Source of the DNA: Coprococcus ammoniilyticus | GTDB taxonomy: Bacteria > Bacillota > Clostridia > Lachnospirales > Lachnospiraceae | Assembly: GCF_025567345.1 (NCBI RefSeq) | Contig: NZ_JAOQJS010000001.1 | Location: forward strand, 186,001-250,000 | Reading direction: 5' to 3' | Length of the DNA stretch: 64,000 nucleotides | Part shown: one piece after another, positions 16,070 to 26,343 of the stretch | Numbering within the stretch: position 1 is the first letter of the stretch | Layout of the letters: every line of letters starts with the position of its first letter | Position numbers and translations under genes: made by a program | Notes under the pieces: model-generated | What the model saw: only the letters and a program-made list of their open reading frames with translations | The model's database searches: none | What the model was told of the DNA's origin: nothing

Positions 16070-19000
16070 TTATTTACTGCTGTGGCTGTTTCTTCTTTTT
16101 TTCATGATCAGAAGAAGGATCACTGCCACAACTGCAAGAATTGCAAGAATAATGATAACAATCAGGATCGGCGATGTCTTTTCCTTTAACTGGAAGGAGA
16201 ATACCTCATCTGTTGCACTGTCATAGGTCGATGTAACATTTCCCGCTGTATCTCTTGCAGATACCCGAACCTCATAATTACCGTAGTTCTCAACCTGGAA
16301 CTCATACGAATTCGTATCCTCATACAGTGCCGGATCAATAGTATCTCCGTTAATCACGATCTCTGTCAGCATATCATCTGCATCTTCCAGGCCGATCTTC
16401 ATGGTAAACGGATTTCTTACAACACTCTTATCATCAACGCCTGTGATAATGATACGAGGTGCTGTTCCATCATAGGTAAAGTCAAATGTTTCAGTTGTCA
16501 CATGACCAACCTCATCGGTAACGGAAATCGTCATTGTATGATATCCATCTGTCAGATCTGAGAAATCTACAAAATCAATACCATCCAGCTTTACACTTGC
16601 CTTAAATACAGAAGTATCATTAACTGACCAGAGTGCATCATATCCCTTTTCCTTGATATCCGCAAAATCCTGACTGTTCAGAAGAAGTTCTCCATCTTCT
16701 GATCTTCTCTCAGTAAATTCAGCCATCTTTGCAGTCTTGTCAATTGTTGGCGGTGTATTATCTACCGTAAATACCATGTTGTAATCATCTGCCTTGTTTC
16801 CAAGTGCATCTTCTGCTGTAACTGCAATGGTATATACACCATCCTCATCAAATCTCTGGCTTCCACGGCTGACTGCCGCATTACTGCCAAAGTTTGTAAA
16901 GTAAGAGGAAGATACGTCCTCGCCATCCTTCTGTACAGATATATTTACCTTATTCGAAGCAAAGAAGGACTCTGTTACTTCTATGTTCATATCTACATAA
17001 TCTGTGTTGTTTACAGAGCTTCCACCAACTGTCTCATACTCATTTACGACACTGTTCTTGCTGTTCACTGCTGATACCTTAAGCTCTGGTGCTGTCTTAT
17101 CTACCTTGAATGTCTTAGTAACAGCCGTTGCAACATTACCTGTCATGTCCTTTGCATTAAAAGTGATTGTATATTCACCATCTTCATCAAAGGTATAGGT
17201 CGCAGTATGCGGATTACCGGATGAAAAATTACCGGTATTTAAGGTTGCAACTGTTGATGCTCCTGTTCCATCCGTCTTTTTGGTGATCGTTGCCGTAATG
17301 TCAGCACTGTTCATTGCTTCTCCATCATAAGAGAATGCAAATGCTTCATTTACTGTCAATGTCGCCGTACAGGATGTATTCTGTGAATCTGCAACACCTG
17401 TTATCGATAATACAGGTGCTGTTTTATCAATCCGGAAGGATACATTTTCTGCAATCTGTTCATTACCAGCCTTATCATCCGCAGAAACAGTGATCTCATA
17501 ATCACCCTCATCTGAGAATACAATCTCCGGATTTACGGAAGTGTTATTCCATTCTACCGTTCTGTAATCTCCATCATATGCAACTGCACCGGAAGCATCC
17601 TTCCGTTTTACATGTACGGTATAGGACTTTCCTTTATAATTATCTGCAAGGTTCACATTAAGTGCTACATTTCCATTATTCAGCTTATTCACAGTTGCAA
17701 TTCCGATCGTAGGCTTTGTCTTATCAATTACAAATGCAGCCTCATCCTCTGTTACATTTCCAAATGCATCCGTAACTGTAACCTTCAAATTATAAATTCC
17801 CTGTGCATTCCGTTTCACTGTATAGGTTCCGCTCGTTCCCTTCATTGTGAAAGTGTCATCTGCATCACCATTTGTATCTTTATTCTTATCGGAAACCACG
17901 ATCTTGTGTGTTTCGGCAAACTGTTCTTCTACTGCTATGTCAAATGCGATATCTTTATTGTAATAACCGTCATTTGTCTGCTCCAGCCGTGGTGTGATCG
18001 TTACCTTCGGCTTTGTTGCATCTACCTTGAAGCGGGAACCTGCTACGTCGTATGAAACCTTATTGCCTGCCTTATCCGTTCCTGTTACCTTGAAGTAATA
18101 GGAGCAGGCTTTTCCCTTCTTCTGACCGCAATATGCAGAAGCCTCCAGTGTCTTGCCATCCACCTTCTTGATCGCCAGCTTCTTCTGTGTATATTTGCTT
18201 TCATCAAAGCATTTGTAATACTCTGTGATCTGGAAATCCTTCAACAGCAGCTTCTGATTATCTGTAACTGTGATCTTCACATTTGTACCCTGTGTCAGAC
18301 CATTCTCCGGTACACCTTCAATTGTCGCTACCGGGCTTTCCTTATCGATCACAAACTTAATATCTCTTACATAGTTTACATTTCCAAATGCATCCACTGC
18401 CTTGATCGTCAGGTTATATACACCAGGTGTTTTTCTCTTTACTGTGTAAGTTCCGGTTGTCTCATTCAGAATGTATGTCTCATCTTCGTCTCCATTCACG
18501 TCCTTGTTCTTATCACTTACTGTGATCTTCGTTTTTAATGGAAACTGCTCTGTTACTGTGAACTTGAAGCTTACATTCTTGTTGTAGTAACCATCATTCT
18601 CAGAATCCGGATAGCGATCCAGCACGATATCCGGAAGTGTGGAATCGACCTTGAATCTGGAATCATTGATTTCATATTCCACATCATTGCCGGCTCTGTC
18701 TTTACCGGTTACCTTAAATACATAAGAACATGCCTTGCCGCTCTTCTGTCCGCAGTATGCAGATGCCTCTAATTCCTTTGCACCTACCTGCTTGATCTTG
18801 AGTTCCTTCTCAATGTATTCTGTACCATCAAAATATTTATAACACTCAACGACTTTAAAGCTTTCCGGATCCAGTCTCTCATTATCTGTGATCACGACAC
18901 GGATCGTTGTACCGGTTGACTTCTTGTCATCCGGAACACCTTCAATCTCGACCAGAGGCTTCTCTGTATCGATCGTGAACCGGATATCGGATACTGTTGC

Positions 19001-22000
19001 TGCATTTCCGGATGCATCTACTGCTACAACCATCCATTTATACCGATCAGCCTTTGATACAGTGAAACCAAATGTTTTCTGCTTTACATCTTTATAAGAA
19101 AATGCCTTATATGCTTTTGCAGCATAATCGGCTTCTGATTTACAGTTCTTATAGTCGTCTGTATTTAACACATATACATTTGCGCCAAGTTCAAACTGCT
19201 CTGCCACTGTAATATTAAATCTGACCTTGTCATTATAATACTTTGTTCCGGTACCTGCGATTGCCGGTTCTACCGTTACTTCCGGTTTATATGGATCATA
19301 ATAGAAGGTCTTGCTTCTCTTTTCTGAGCTGTTGCCGGATCTGTCAGTTGCACTTACCGCAATGTAATATTTCATTGGCTTTCCATCAATAACCTTACAG
19401 TTTTTGATCGTAGCTGTAACTGTCTGATCCGAGCTGTTCTTTGCTGTGATGATCTCTTCACCCTTTACTCCGGTACCTGTCGTTGCATCATAGTCGTAAG
19501 TTTCATACACTACCTTCACAACCACATCGGAAGCTGCAATGCCATAATCATCTGCTGCCTTAACTGTGATCGTCTGTGTACCATCATTTTTATAAACACC
19601 ACTTACCGGAATACCGGAGAAGCTGATATCTGCCAGTTCATTGTCGATAACAAAGGTACACTTTGCAGTCTTTGTGTTGCCAACCTCATCATATGCTGTT
19701 ACTGTAACTTCATATACACCGGCTTTTTTGTAAATAAAGGATGCATTCATGGTCTGACCGATTGCTTCGGTCTCCAGATTCATCTTCTGCTCCTGATCTG
19801 CAACAGCCTTGCCGTCACAGGTTGCTGATGCAGTAATCCTGCTGATCAGAAAATTATCAGATGCAGACGCCTTTACTGTTACATCTGAACCATTCCAGTA
19901 CTGCGTAAGCTTCAGACTGTTTGTGGATTCTTTATCTGCAATATCAACCGCTGGCTTTTCAGTATCAACCGCAAACCGGTATGCAACCCCATTTTCATTG
20001 GATTTTGTTGCAATATTTCCTGATTTATCACTGATATAGAATATGATCGTATAAATCTTATTCTCTTCAATTCCATTTGTTAATACAAGTGTTTTATCAA
20101 ATGTTTTATCCCCATTCGCAGCTATATTTCCTGTAAGAATGGTATTTCCCACCTGATCTGTGACCTTGTAATCACCCAGTGAAAACGCATCCTCAGCCGT
20201 TATATGAATGGAAGGATCTTTACTGAAATAATAAATACCATCTGCTGATGCCTTTGCTCCGGCAAATTCCATTGCTGCTATTGATGGAGCTGTCTTGTCA
20301 TATAACACCTGAATGGATGCATCCGTTGTGTTTGCATCTTCATTCGCAGCCACATAATGATGCTTTGATGTAAAGTGGAATGCATACACACCCTCTGTCG
20401 TCAGATCATAGGTCAGTGTAACGGTTTTCAGATTTCCATTTGCTGATATATCTGTTCTGGACGGTGCTACTTCAATACCGGCAGCAGACGCTGCGGAATC
20501 CGGAGCCTTTCTTGTTACCGTCTTTACAATATCATCGGCATCCAGATCCAGACCTGTTACTTTATATGTAACCGTTGTTGCACTTCCATTATGTCCGGCA
20601 TATACCAGTGCCTGATCCTTTGCATCTATTGTTTTCCCCTCGGAGGAAACTGTCAAAGAATCCTGTAATGTTTCTTTATTCACATAAACGGTTACCGTTT
20701 TCTTTGTTGTATTTCCGGCACAGTCATATGCGTCAAGTGTTACTTTATACACACCAACATCCGGCAGTGACAGTTCATCTCCGGTCAATGTAACTTCCTC
20801 ACCATTTACATAGACCTTTGTTTTAGCCGTATCGATCTGACTGTCAGCATCAGAAATCCGGAATATCAAAGTCTCTCCTGTCTTGGCTGTTACAGTATAT
20901 TCTGCCTGATCCTGCAGTGATACACCACCATTTGCCTGACTCAGGATAAGCGCCTGTGGAGCTTTTGTATCCAGATTAAATGTGATCTCTTTGGTACCGG
21001 TCTGACCAAGACGGTTTACTGCCTCATATAAGACTGTATGTTTTCCTGATTTATCTACCAGAGCGGAAATCGGAATATTATCATATGTATAAGAATACTG
21101 ATTTGCATCTGCTGATATACCTGTTATGGTTTCAAGGATCCTACCATCAAGGCTGATCCTTGCCGTATCGATCGGTGCATAATCCTCAACTGCCGCTACT
21201 CCTGTCAGTTCTGCACCACTGAACCATGTATCTGCATCATATGTATAATTCTGGATCGAAATCGTTGCACTATCGTTTCCCTTTATGCCACGGAAAGAGC
21301 CCTTTGTAATTTCTGGTGCTTTTTCATCGATATATACAAATGATCCATTTTCATCAAATTTGTAAGTACCGATAGATTCATATATATGATCTGTGACTCT
21401 GAAGATTACTTTATAATCCGCACCTGCTACAGACGATTTCGGAATCAATACCGTTTTACTGCAGATACCGGTATCTTCATCTTTATTCATACATACCGAC
21501 TGCCAGTTATTCATGGTCGTTCCATTCACAAAACAATATTCCAGATCCAGATCTGCAAAATTACTGTCGCCTATATCCTCAAGCGCCGATACCGTTACAC
21601 GAATACCATCACCCTTTTTATTCAGGAACTCACCAAGTATCCCTTCCGTAATCTTTAATTCAGAATCTTCATCTACCGTTACATCCTGAATCCGGATATC
21701 TGAAGTATACCGGATCGTCACCGGAATAAATACCTTTTTTCCTTCCCTGCTATATGCTGTAAATACATATGATCCGGATTCCGGAACCTTTACATCAAAG
21801 GCTCCACCATCTTTACCGATTGGTATTTCTTTCTCATTTCCACCATTTAATGTATATGTAAGTTTAACAATATCCGCCGGATCTTCCGGTGTCTGTTTTA
21901 TATATCCGTCAACCTGTTCCGTTCCATCTGACACATACCCCTTTACAGACACAACATCCCCTTTTTCAGCATAATAAAAACTATCTCCATTTTTATCATT

Positions 22001-22555
22001 TATCTGTGGAATGCTTTTATTTCCCGCCTCTGCTGAAATATGCATAGTTGGTCCAGCAACAGATAGATTATCCCCATTTTCAGCATTTTCTCCATATACA
22101 CGTATTATCCCCGCAAATTCATAGGTATCCTTCTCATCTGCTGCTTTATAGACTGCATACTGATATTCATCCTCTGAATCTGTGATCCGGATCTCCTCGA
22201 TCTCCGAAGCCTGCTTTGTGGTCTTCTTATCAGATGCATCACAGGATGTTGCTATAATCTGCTTCTTATCAGATGCATCCAGTTCCTGCATCAGGTAGTC
22301 ACCCTTAAATGTGACAGCAGTCTCTTCCGGAACAGAAATCTCAACCTCTTCTACACTGCCTGTCTTTACGCTTCCATCTTTATTTTTCTTATATGTAACT
22401 TTTTGGGGAATATACGTTTCAAGATTGATCACTTCTTTTGTATATTCATCTTCTGCTTTCATTCCGATTCTGTTATCAATTACCACCAGTGATAACAGCA
22501 TAACCGCCGTCATGACCAAAGCCACAAAACGATGTAAATATTTGTTTTTCTTCAT
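16070..22555 (-). CDS. Giant Ig-like repeat surface protein with C-terminal membrane anchor
   Basis: A 2161-residue protein. An N-terminal signal (about 1-32, LVMTAVMLLSLVVI) is followed by some twenty consecutive Ig-like units of about 85-110 residues, marked by recurring strand patterns such as FxVDKTAPxL, VTAYDxAGN and VYxxTVTAxD. Near the C-terminus a single helix (TSPILIVIIILAILAVV) and a basic tail KKRRNS anchor it; there is no LPXTG sortase signal. In the middle, two adjacent units are duplicated: each contains SAYCGQKxGKACSY with a likely Cys-Cys pair, followed by DGYYNKxxxF units. The start at 22555 has GGGAG eight bases away. It is the last gene of the Ser/Thr kinase-FHA operon. Adhesion or cell-wall spanning is a guess. 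Confidence 0.85.
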   Translation of the reverse strand: MKKNKYLHRFVALVMTAVMLLSLVVIDNRIGMKAEDEYTKEVINLETYIPQKVTYKKNKDGSVKTGSVEEVEISVPEETAVTFKGDYLMQELDASDKKQIIATSCDASDKKTTKQASEIEEIRITDSEDEYQYAVYKAADEKDTYEFAGIIRVYGENAENGDNLSVAGPTMHISAEAGNKSIPQINDKNGDSFYYAEKGDVVSVKGYVSDGTEQVDGYIKQTPEDPADIVKLTYTLNGGNEKEIPIGKDGGAFDVKVPESGSYVFTAYSREGKKVFIPVTIRYTSDIRIQDVTVDEDSELKITEGILGEFLNKKGDGIRVTVSALEDIGDSNFADLDLEYCFVNGTTMNNWQSVCMNKDEDTGICSKTVLIPKSSVAGADYKVIFRVTDHIYESIGTYKFDENGSFVYIDEKAPEITKGSFRGIKGNDSATISIQNYTYDADTWFSGAELTGVAAVEDYAPIDTARISLDGRILETITGISADANQYSYTYDNIPISALVDKSGKHTVLYEAVNRLGQTGTKEITFNLDTKAPQALILSQANGGVSLQDQAEYTVTAKTGETLIFRISDADSQIDTAKTKVYVNGEEVTLTGDELSLPDVGVYKVTLDAYDCAGNTTKKTVTVYVNKETLQDSLTVSSEGKTIDAKDQALVYAGHNGSATTVTYKVTGLDLDADDIVKTVTRKAPDSAASAAGIEVAPSRTDISANGNLKTVTLTYDLTTEGVYAFHFTSKHHYVAANEDANTTDASIQVLYDKTAPSIAAMEFAGAKASADGIYYFSKDPSIHITAEDAFSLGDYKVTDQVGNTILTGNIAANGDKTFDKTLVLTNGIEENKIYTIIFYISDKSGNIATKSNENGVAYRFAVDTEKPAVDIADKESTNSLKLTQYWNGSDVTVKASASDNFLISRITASATCDGKAVADQEQKMNLETEAIGQTMNASFIYKKAGVYEVTVTAYDEVGNTKTAKCTFVIDNELADISFSGIPVSGVYKNDGTQTITVKAADDYGIAASDVVVKVVYETYDYDATTGTGVKGEEIITAKNSSDQTVTATIKNCKVIDGKPMKYYIAVSATDRSGNSSEKRSKTFYYDPYKPEVTVEPAIAGTGTKYYNDKVRFNITVAEQFELGANVYVLNTDDYKNCKSEADYAAKAYKAFSYKDVKQKTFGFTVSKADRYKWMVVAVDASGNAATVSDIRFTIDTEKPLVEIEGVPDDKKSTGTTIRVVITDNERLDPESFKVVECYKYFDGTEYIEKELKIKQVGAKELEASAYCGQKSGKACSYVFKVTGKDRAGNDVEYEINDSRFKVDSTLPDIVLDRYPDSENDGYYNKNVSFKFTVTEQFPLKTKITVSDKNKDVNGDEDETYILNETTGTYTVKRKTPGVYNLTIKAVDAFGNVNYVRDIKFVIDKESPVATIEGVPENGLTQGTNVKITVTDNQKLLLKDFQITEYYKCFDESKYTQKKLAIKKVDGKTLEASAYCGQKKGKACSYYFKVTGTDKAGNKVSYDVAGSRFKVDATKPKVTITPRLEQTNDGYYNKDIAFDIAVEEQFAETHKIVVSDKNKDTNGDADDTFTMKGTSGTYTVKRNAQGIYNLKVTVTDAFGNVTEDEAAFVIDKTKPTIGIATVNKLNNGNVALNVNLADNYKGKSYTVHVKRKDASGAVAYDGDYRTVEWNNTSVNPEIVFSDEGDYEITVSADDKAGNEQIAENVSFRIDKTAPVLSITGVADSQNTSCTATLTVNEAFAFSYDGEAMNSADITATITKKTDGTGASTVATLNTGNFSSGNPHTATYTFDEDGEYTITFNAKDMTGNVATAVTKTFKVDKTAPELKVSAVNSKNSVVNEYETVGGSSVNNTDYVDMNIEVTESFFASNKVNISVQKDGEDVSSSYFTNFGSNAAVSRGSQRFDEDGVYTIAVTAEDALGNKADDYNMVFTVDNTPPTIDKTAKMAEFTERRSEDGELLLNSQDFADIKEKGYDALWSVNDTSVFKASVKLDGIDFVDFSDLTDGYHTMTISVTDEVGHVTTETFDFTYDGTAPRIIITGVDDKSVVRNPFTMKIGLEDADDMLTEIVINGDTIDPALYEDTNSYEFQVENYGNYEVRVSARDTAGNVTSTYDSATDEVFSFQLKEKTSPILIVIIILAILAVVAVILLLIMKKRRNSHSSK

Positions 22556-22570
22556 TTTGGTCACTCCCTT

Positions 22571-23374
22571 CTATATCGATTCATCCGTATGAACTACAAC
22601 AACATCAACTAACAGTGGGAATTTCTCAGCTTCTTCACCCTGTATATCGGTCTCACTACTGTCAGAAGCTTCTGTATCCATAGTGAGAACATCTGTTGCA
22701 TCATCATCGGTACTTAATACGTCTGTTGCATCACTGTCTGTACTTAAGACATCCGTTGCCGCATCTGCTTCGTCCTCTGATGTCAGAATATCAGTCTCAC
22801 GCTCATATTCATCATCCGCCCGAAGAACATCGGTCTCTTTTTCATAATCCTCCTCTGATCTCAGGACATCAGTTTCTTTCTCATAATCCTCTTCCGGTCT
22901 CAGGATGTCGGTTTCTTTTTCGTAATCCTCTTCCGGCCTCAGGATGTCGGTTTCTTTTTCGTAATCCTCTTCCGGTCTCAGGATATCGGTTGCTTTCTCA
23001 GAATCTGCTTCTTCCGGTCTGGTATGATGATGGCTTCTGCTCTTATTCAACTCATCCACAGCCTTCTTATATCTCTCATTTCCTTTCCTGGAAACTTCTT
23101 CGGATGCTGACTTGCCCTTGATATCACGCACCTCGATCTTACTGGTACTGCCCTTTGATTTGATCGCATCTTTTTTGGAAGCACCGCTTCCCTGTAAGCT
23201 TTCATAACCCTTTTCGCGGATCTCTTTGATCTGTTTTCTGGCTGTGCTTCCGGAAAGATCTCCGATCACCTTCGGGATATCCAGTTTTACAAATAATATA
23301 ACTGCTATCACTGCAAAGACAACTGCAAGAGCTATACCGCCGAATAACATTACATTACATATCGTTTCATTCAT
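22571..23374 (-). CDS. Membrane protein with a ladder of Thr-Asp-(Ile/Val)-Leu motifs
   Basis: A 267-residue protein. One N-terminal membrane helix (about 9-30, FGGIALAVVFAVIAV) is followed by a charged, probably cytoplasmic tail. From residue 129 a repeat of 13 residues (ETDILRPEEDYEK) runs with Thr at 129, 142, 155, 168, 181, 194 and 207; two more TDVL motifs follow at 217 and 227, and a weaker TDIQ at 242. Thr with Leu or Ile at +3 and acidic flanks fits FHA-domain targets after phosphorylation. The gene lies five bases after the Ser/Thr kinase gene and 15 bases before the giant surface protein. The start at 23374 has GGAG; a GTG three codons earlier overlaps that site. The family is not recognised. 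Confidence 0.75.
   Translation of the reverse strand: MNETICNVMLFGGIALAVVFAVIAVILFVKLDIPKVIGDLSGSTARKQIKEIREKGYESLQGSGASKKDAIKSKGSTSKIEVRDIKGKSASEEVSRKGNERYKKAVDELNKSRSHHHTRPEEADSEKATDILRPEEDYEKETDILRPEEDYEKETDILRPEEDYEKETDVLRSEEDYEKETDVLRADDEYERETDILTSEDEADAATDVLSTDSDATDVLSTDDDATDVLTMDTEASDSSETDIQGEEAEKFPLLVDVVVVHTDESI
22650..22995 (-). repeat. 39-bp and 30-bp coding repeats of the TD(I/V)L ladder
   Basis: In-frame tandem repeats: six steps of 39 bases (13 codons), then two of 30 bases. The repeated part always contains a Thr-Asp-Ile/Val-Leu core, while the linkers drift (RPEEDYEK, RSEEDYEK, RADDEYER, TSEDEADA). Confidence 0.85.
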
Positions 23375-23379
23375 TGTTA

Positions 23380-25530
23380 TCACTCCTCACTCCCTGTCAC
23401 TGCAGTATTTCCATTTATAATATCAGAAATTGCAGAGTTTACGATCAACGAGTTCCATTCATTATTACCACGGGAGGCAAGAATATTGATCTTACTGCCC
23501 ACATCGTATACCGCTTTGATCTTCTGGATGCCATCCTGCTTCCAGCGTTTCGGATTGGATCCGTATTCTCCGGAATACCGGTCATACAGATATGTCAGAT
23601 GACTGACATAAATATCGGCTGCATTATCAACCGTTCCCATACTGCTCTCTGCGGAACTGTATACCTTTTCAGCCTGATCATAATAATCCTTATTGTCGCT
23701 GATCTTTTCAAGCGCTATGTAAGTTTCCGCTTCTTCCTTCATATATTTTACATATGATTTCTTTGTTGTATCCGGAAGATTTGGATCCGTGATATCGATA
23801 CTTGCCAGATAACGGTTAAGTGAGTCGATTGCACTCAGATAATAGGTTTCCTTCTCTGCATCTACATTCGTATTCTTTGCCTGATAGGAATATACGGAAT
23901 ACAGGATTCTCGCATACTGTGCCGTGTAATATTTTACATTACGATCCTCCGGAAGTGCATTGGAAAGTGCTGTACTGTTTTCATCCAGCTTTTCGTTTGC
24001 CTCCGTCAGCAATGCAATCGTTCTCTGCGGCATATCTGCCGTATCACTTCCCAGATTATCAACATAGATAGAAGCGATATTCAGATAATTTACATATTTG
24101 CTTGGATTTGTATCTTCCAGTTCCTCACTGTTATAAGTTTCAAAATTAACCAGATTCTCTTTACTGTTTGCAAAATTGGAATTCTTCTTGATCTTATTCT
24201 CGCAAATTGCCGAATAGTATGCAGCCTGTGCTGTCTCATCCGGGAAGTTTGCCGAATCATTTACCTGATTAAAATACTGCATTGCGGCTTTGTAATCCTG
24301 GATTTCGTTGTAATAAATGATCGCAACCTCATAGACAACATCTGCATTTACCTTGTCAATATACTTGGTGACGTAACGTACACCTAATTTTGCTCCACTG
24401 TCCACGTTCTCGGACACAGTGTCAGTGTTCTGATCCATATCATAATAATATGCATACGTATCAAGAAGTCCCAGATAGGCATCTGAGGATGATTCATCCA
24501 GAGCAATTGCTTCTTTATAGATCTTGATTGCTCCATTTATATCATTATCCTGCAGCGCATCTTCTGCCTCCAGTATCTTGTTGCTGTAGTTCTTCTCCTT
24601 GATCTCATTCTTCTTTACCCCGCCAAAAATGGCACAGCCAACAGACAGAAGGGATAATCCTGCCATCACGCCAAATGTGACCAGCTTTTTCTTTGCCTTT
24701 GCTCTGTACTCATTGTCCAACTCATTGTAATGATCCAACGCATACAGAAGTTCTGAACAGGACTGATATCTGTCATTTGGATTTGACTGGCAGCACTTGA
24801 TAATGATCTGCTCCAGACCAGATGAAAGCATTGGATTCCACTGACGGATCGGTTTAATCTCATATGGTGGCTCACATGGATTCTTTCCGGTTACCAGATG
24901 ATACAGCGTCGCACCCAGATTATAAATATCCGTTCTGGCATCAGTATTATAGATACCACGTCCCTGCGCATCACCGAACTGCTCCGGTGCTGCATATCCT
25001 CTGGTACCCAGTGCTGTAGTATCTGCGTTATTTTCAATTATGTACTCTTTTGCTGTTCCAAAATCGATCAGCTTTACTGAACCATCCGGCTTTAACATAA
25101 CATTGGATGGTTTCATATCTCTGTATATGATCGGTGGATTCATGGAGTGCAGATAATCAAGTGCACTGGCAAGCGCACGACCCCACTCAATTACATCGGA
25201 CTGCTTCTGTGCACCCTCTGCCTTCAAAACTTCATTTAACGGCTTACCTTCTACGAAATCCATGATTACATAAATCGTTCCATTCTCATTTATGATATCA
25301 ACGATTCGAGGCAATACCGGATGATCCACATTTTTCAGGATATTTGCTTCGCGCTCCAAGCCTTTTAAAAGTGTTTCTACACTCTTGGAACCATCATTCT
25401 TTATCTCTTTTACAGCCCACTGTTTATTCAGACGGTTATCCATCGCCAGATAAACAATTGACATTCCACCCTGACCAACTTTTTTCAGTATTTCATATTT
25501 TCCATCTAATACTGTTCCTAATTCTGTCAT
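23380..25530 (-). CDS. Membrane Ser/Thr protein kinase with outer repeat domain
   Basis: A 716-residue kinase. The catalytic domain (about 11-270) has the Gly loop GQGGMS (19-24), Lys41 in AVKEI, the catalytic YRDMKPSN (136-143), DFG (156-158) and APE (181-183). The activation loop carries Thr171, Thr172 and Thr176. A membrane helix (about 283-304) separates it from a long outer region of TPR-like helices (for example DINGAIKIYKEAIAL), not the PASTA repeats of PrkC-type kinases. The start at 25530 has GGGGAG. It follows the PP2C gene by 12 bases and precedes the TD(I/V)L protein, the most obvious local substrate (inferred). Confidence 0.93.
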   Translation of the reverse strand: MTELGTVLDGKYEILKKVGQGGMSIVYLAMDNRLNKQWAVKEIKNDGSKSVETLLKGLEREANILKNVDHPVLPRIVDIINENGTIYVIMDFVEGKPLNEVLKAEGAQKQSDVIEWGRALASALDYLHSMNPPIIYRDMKPSNVMLKPDGSVKLIDFGTAKEYIIENNADTTALGTRGYAAPEQFGDAQGRGIYNTDARTDIYNLGATLYHLVTGKNPCEPPYEIKPIRQWNPMLSSGLEQIIIKCCQSNPNDRYQSCSELLYALDHYNELDNEYRAKAKKKLVTFGVMAGLSLLSVGCAIFGGVKKNEIKEKNYSNKILEAEDALQDNDINGAIKIYKEAIALDESSSDAYLGLLDTYAYYYDMDQNTDTVSENVDSGAKLGVRYVTKYIDKVNADVVYEVAIIYYNEIQDYKAAMQYFNQVNDSANFPDETAQAAYYSAICENKIKKNSNFANSKENLVNFETYNSEELEDTNPSKYVNYLNIASIYVDNLGSDTADMPQRTIALLTEANEKLDENSTALSNALPEDRNVKYYTAQYARILYSVYSYQAKNTNVDAEKETYYLSAIDSLNRYLASIDITDPNLPDTTKKSYVKYMKEEAETYIALEKISDNKDYYDQAEKVYSSAESSMGTVDNAADIYVSHLTYLYDRYSGEYGSNPKRWKQDGIQKIKAVYDVGSKINILASRGNNEWNSLIVNSAISDIINGNTAVTGSEE

Positions 25531-25542
25531 CTTATCTCCCCA

Positions 25543-26313
25543 CTACTCAGCCTTGACCAGCAATACTGTTATATTGTCTGTTTCCTTCCTGTACTTTACA
25601 AGATCTGTTAAAAAAATACAGCCCTCTTTCATCTTATCTTCATCTGGTGCTGCCAGCGGACTGAGTTTCGCCATAATCTCATCTTCGCTTATCTTATGTC
25701 TGAATCCATCTGAACATAACAAATACGATGCATTTTGTGTAATATAACCTCTGATGAAATCAGGTTCCACTACCGGTGATGCGCCTACACACTGTAACAG
25801 TATGCTTCGTCTGCTATCTGTTTCTGCCTGCTCCGGGGTCAGTCTTCCTGCTGCGATCTCCCTTGCAACCAATGTCTGATCCTGTGTAAGCTGCTCCATT
25901 TTATCTGTCAACTCATATACCCGGCTGTCACCCACATGTATAATATAATATCTGTCCTCATACATAAGAATGGCTGACAACGTGGTTCCGATCATAATTC
26001 CCCGGCTGTCACCATATGCTTTCAGCTTTTCATTCTCTGTTACAGCTATGCGATCCCACTGCTCCTTCAAGATCGCTGTATTAAATGTTCCTGTTCTGAC
26101 CAGTTTTACAAAATCATGTTCAAACCAGTCACAATATGCATTTATGACCTCTTTGCTTGCAAGCTCTCCTTTTGCCAGTCCGCCCATGCCATCACAGATA
26201 ATCGCAAAGGCTGCCTGTCCATTCGGAGTCTCTGCAATCTTGATCGCAAGAGAGTCCTGATTATTTTTCTTTTTTATACCCACATCTGTGTGATATGCCG
26301 CTCTATATTTCAT
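25543..26313 (-). CDS. PP2C-family Ser/Thr protein phosphatase
   Basis: A 256-residue metal-dependent phosphatase. The metal-binding motifs are all present: NNQDS (17-21), CDGMGG (40-45), HVGDSRVYEL, LLCSDGF and the late ETDN. Motif order and length fit the bacterial PppA/PrpC class. It lies just upstream of the Ser/Thr kinase gene, the usual pairing of kinase and opposing phosphatase, and downstream of two FHA-protein genes. AGGAG lies six bases before the ATG at 26313. It is cytoplasmic; there is no signal or membrane helix. Confidence 0.95.
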   Translation of the reverse strand: MKYRAAYHTDVGIKKKNNQDSLAIKIAETPNGQAAFAIICDGMGGLAKGELASKEVINAYCDWFEHDFVKLVRTGTFNTAILKEQWDRIAVTENEKLKAYGDSRGIMIGTTLSAILMYEDRYYIIHVGDSRVYELTDKMEQLTQDQTLVAREIAAGRLTPEQAETDSRRSILLQCVGASPVVEPDFIRGYITQNASYLLCSDGFRHKISEDEIMAKLSPLAAPDEDKMKEGCIFLTDLVKYRKETDNITVLLVKAE

Positions 26314-26343
26314 ACGCTTCTCCTGATTATTATCCCCATATCC

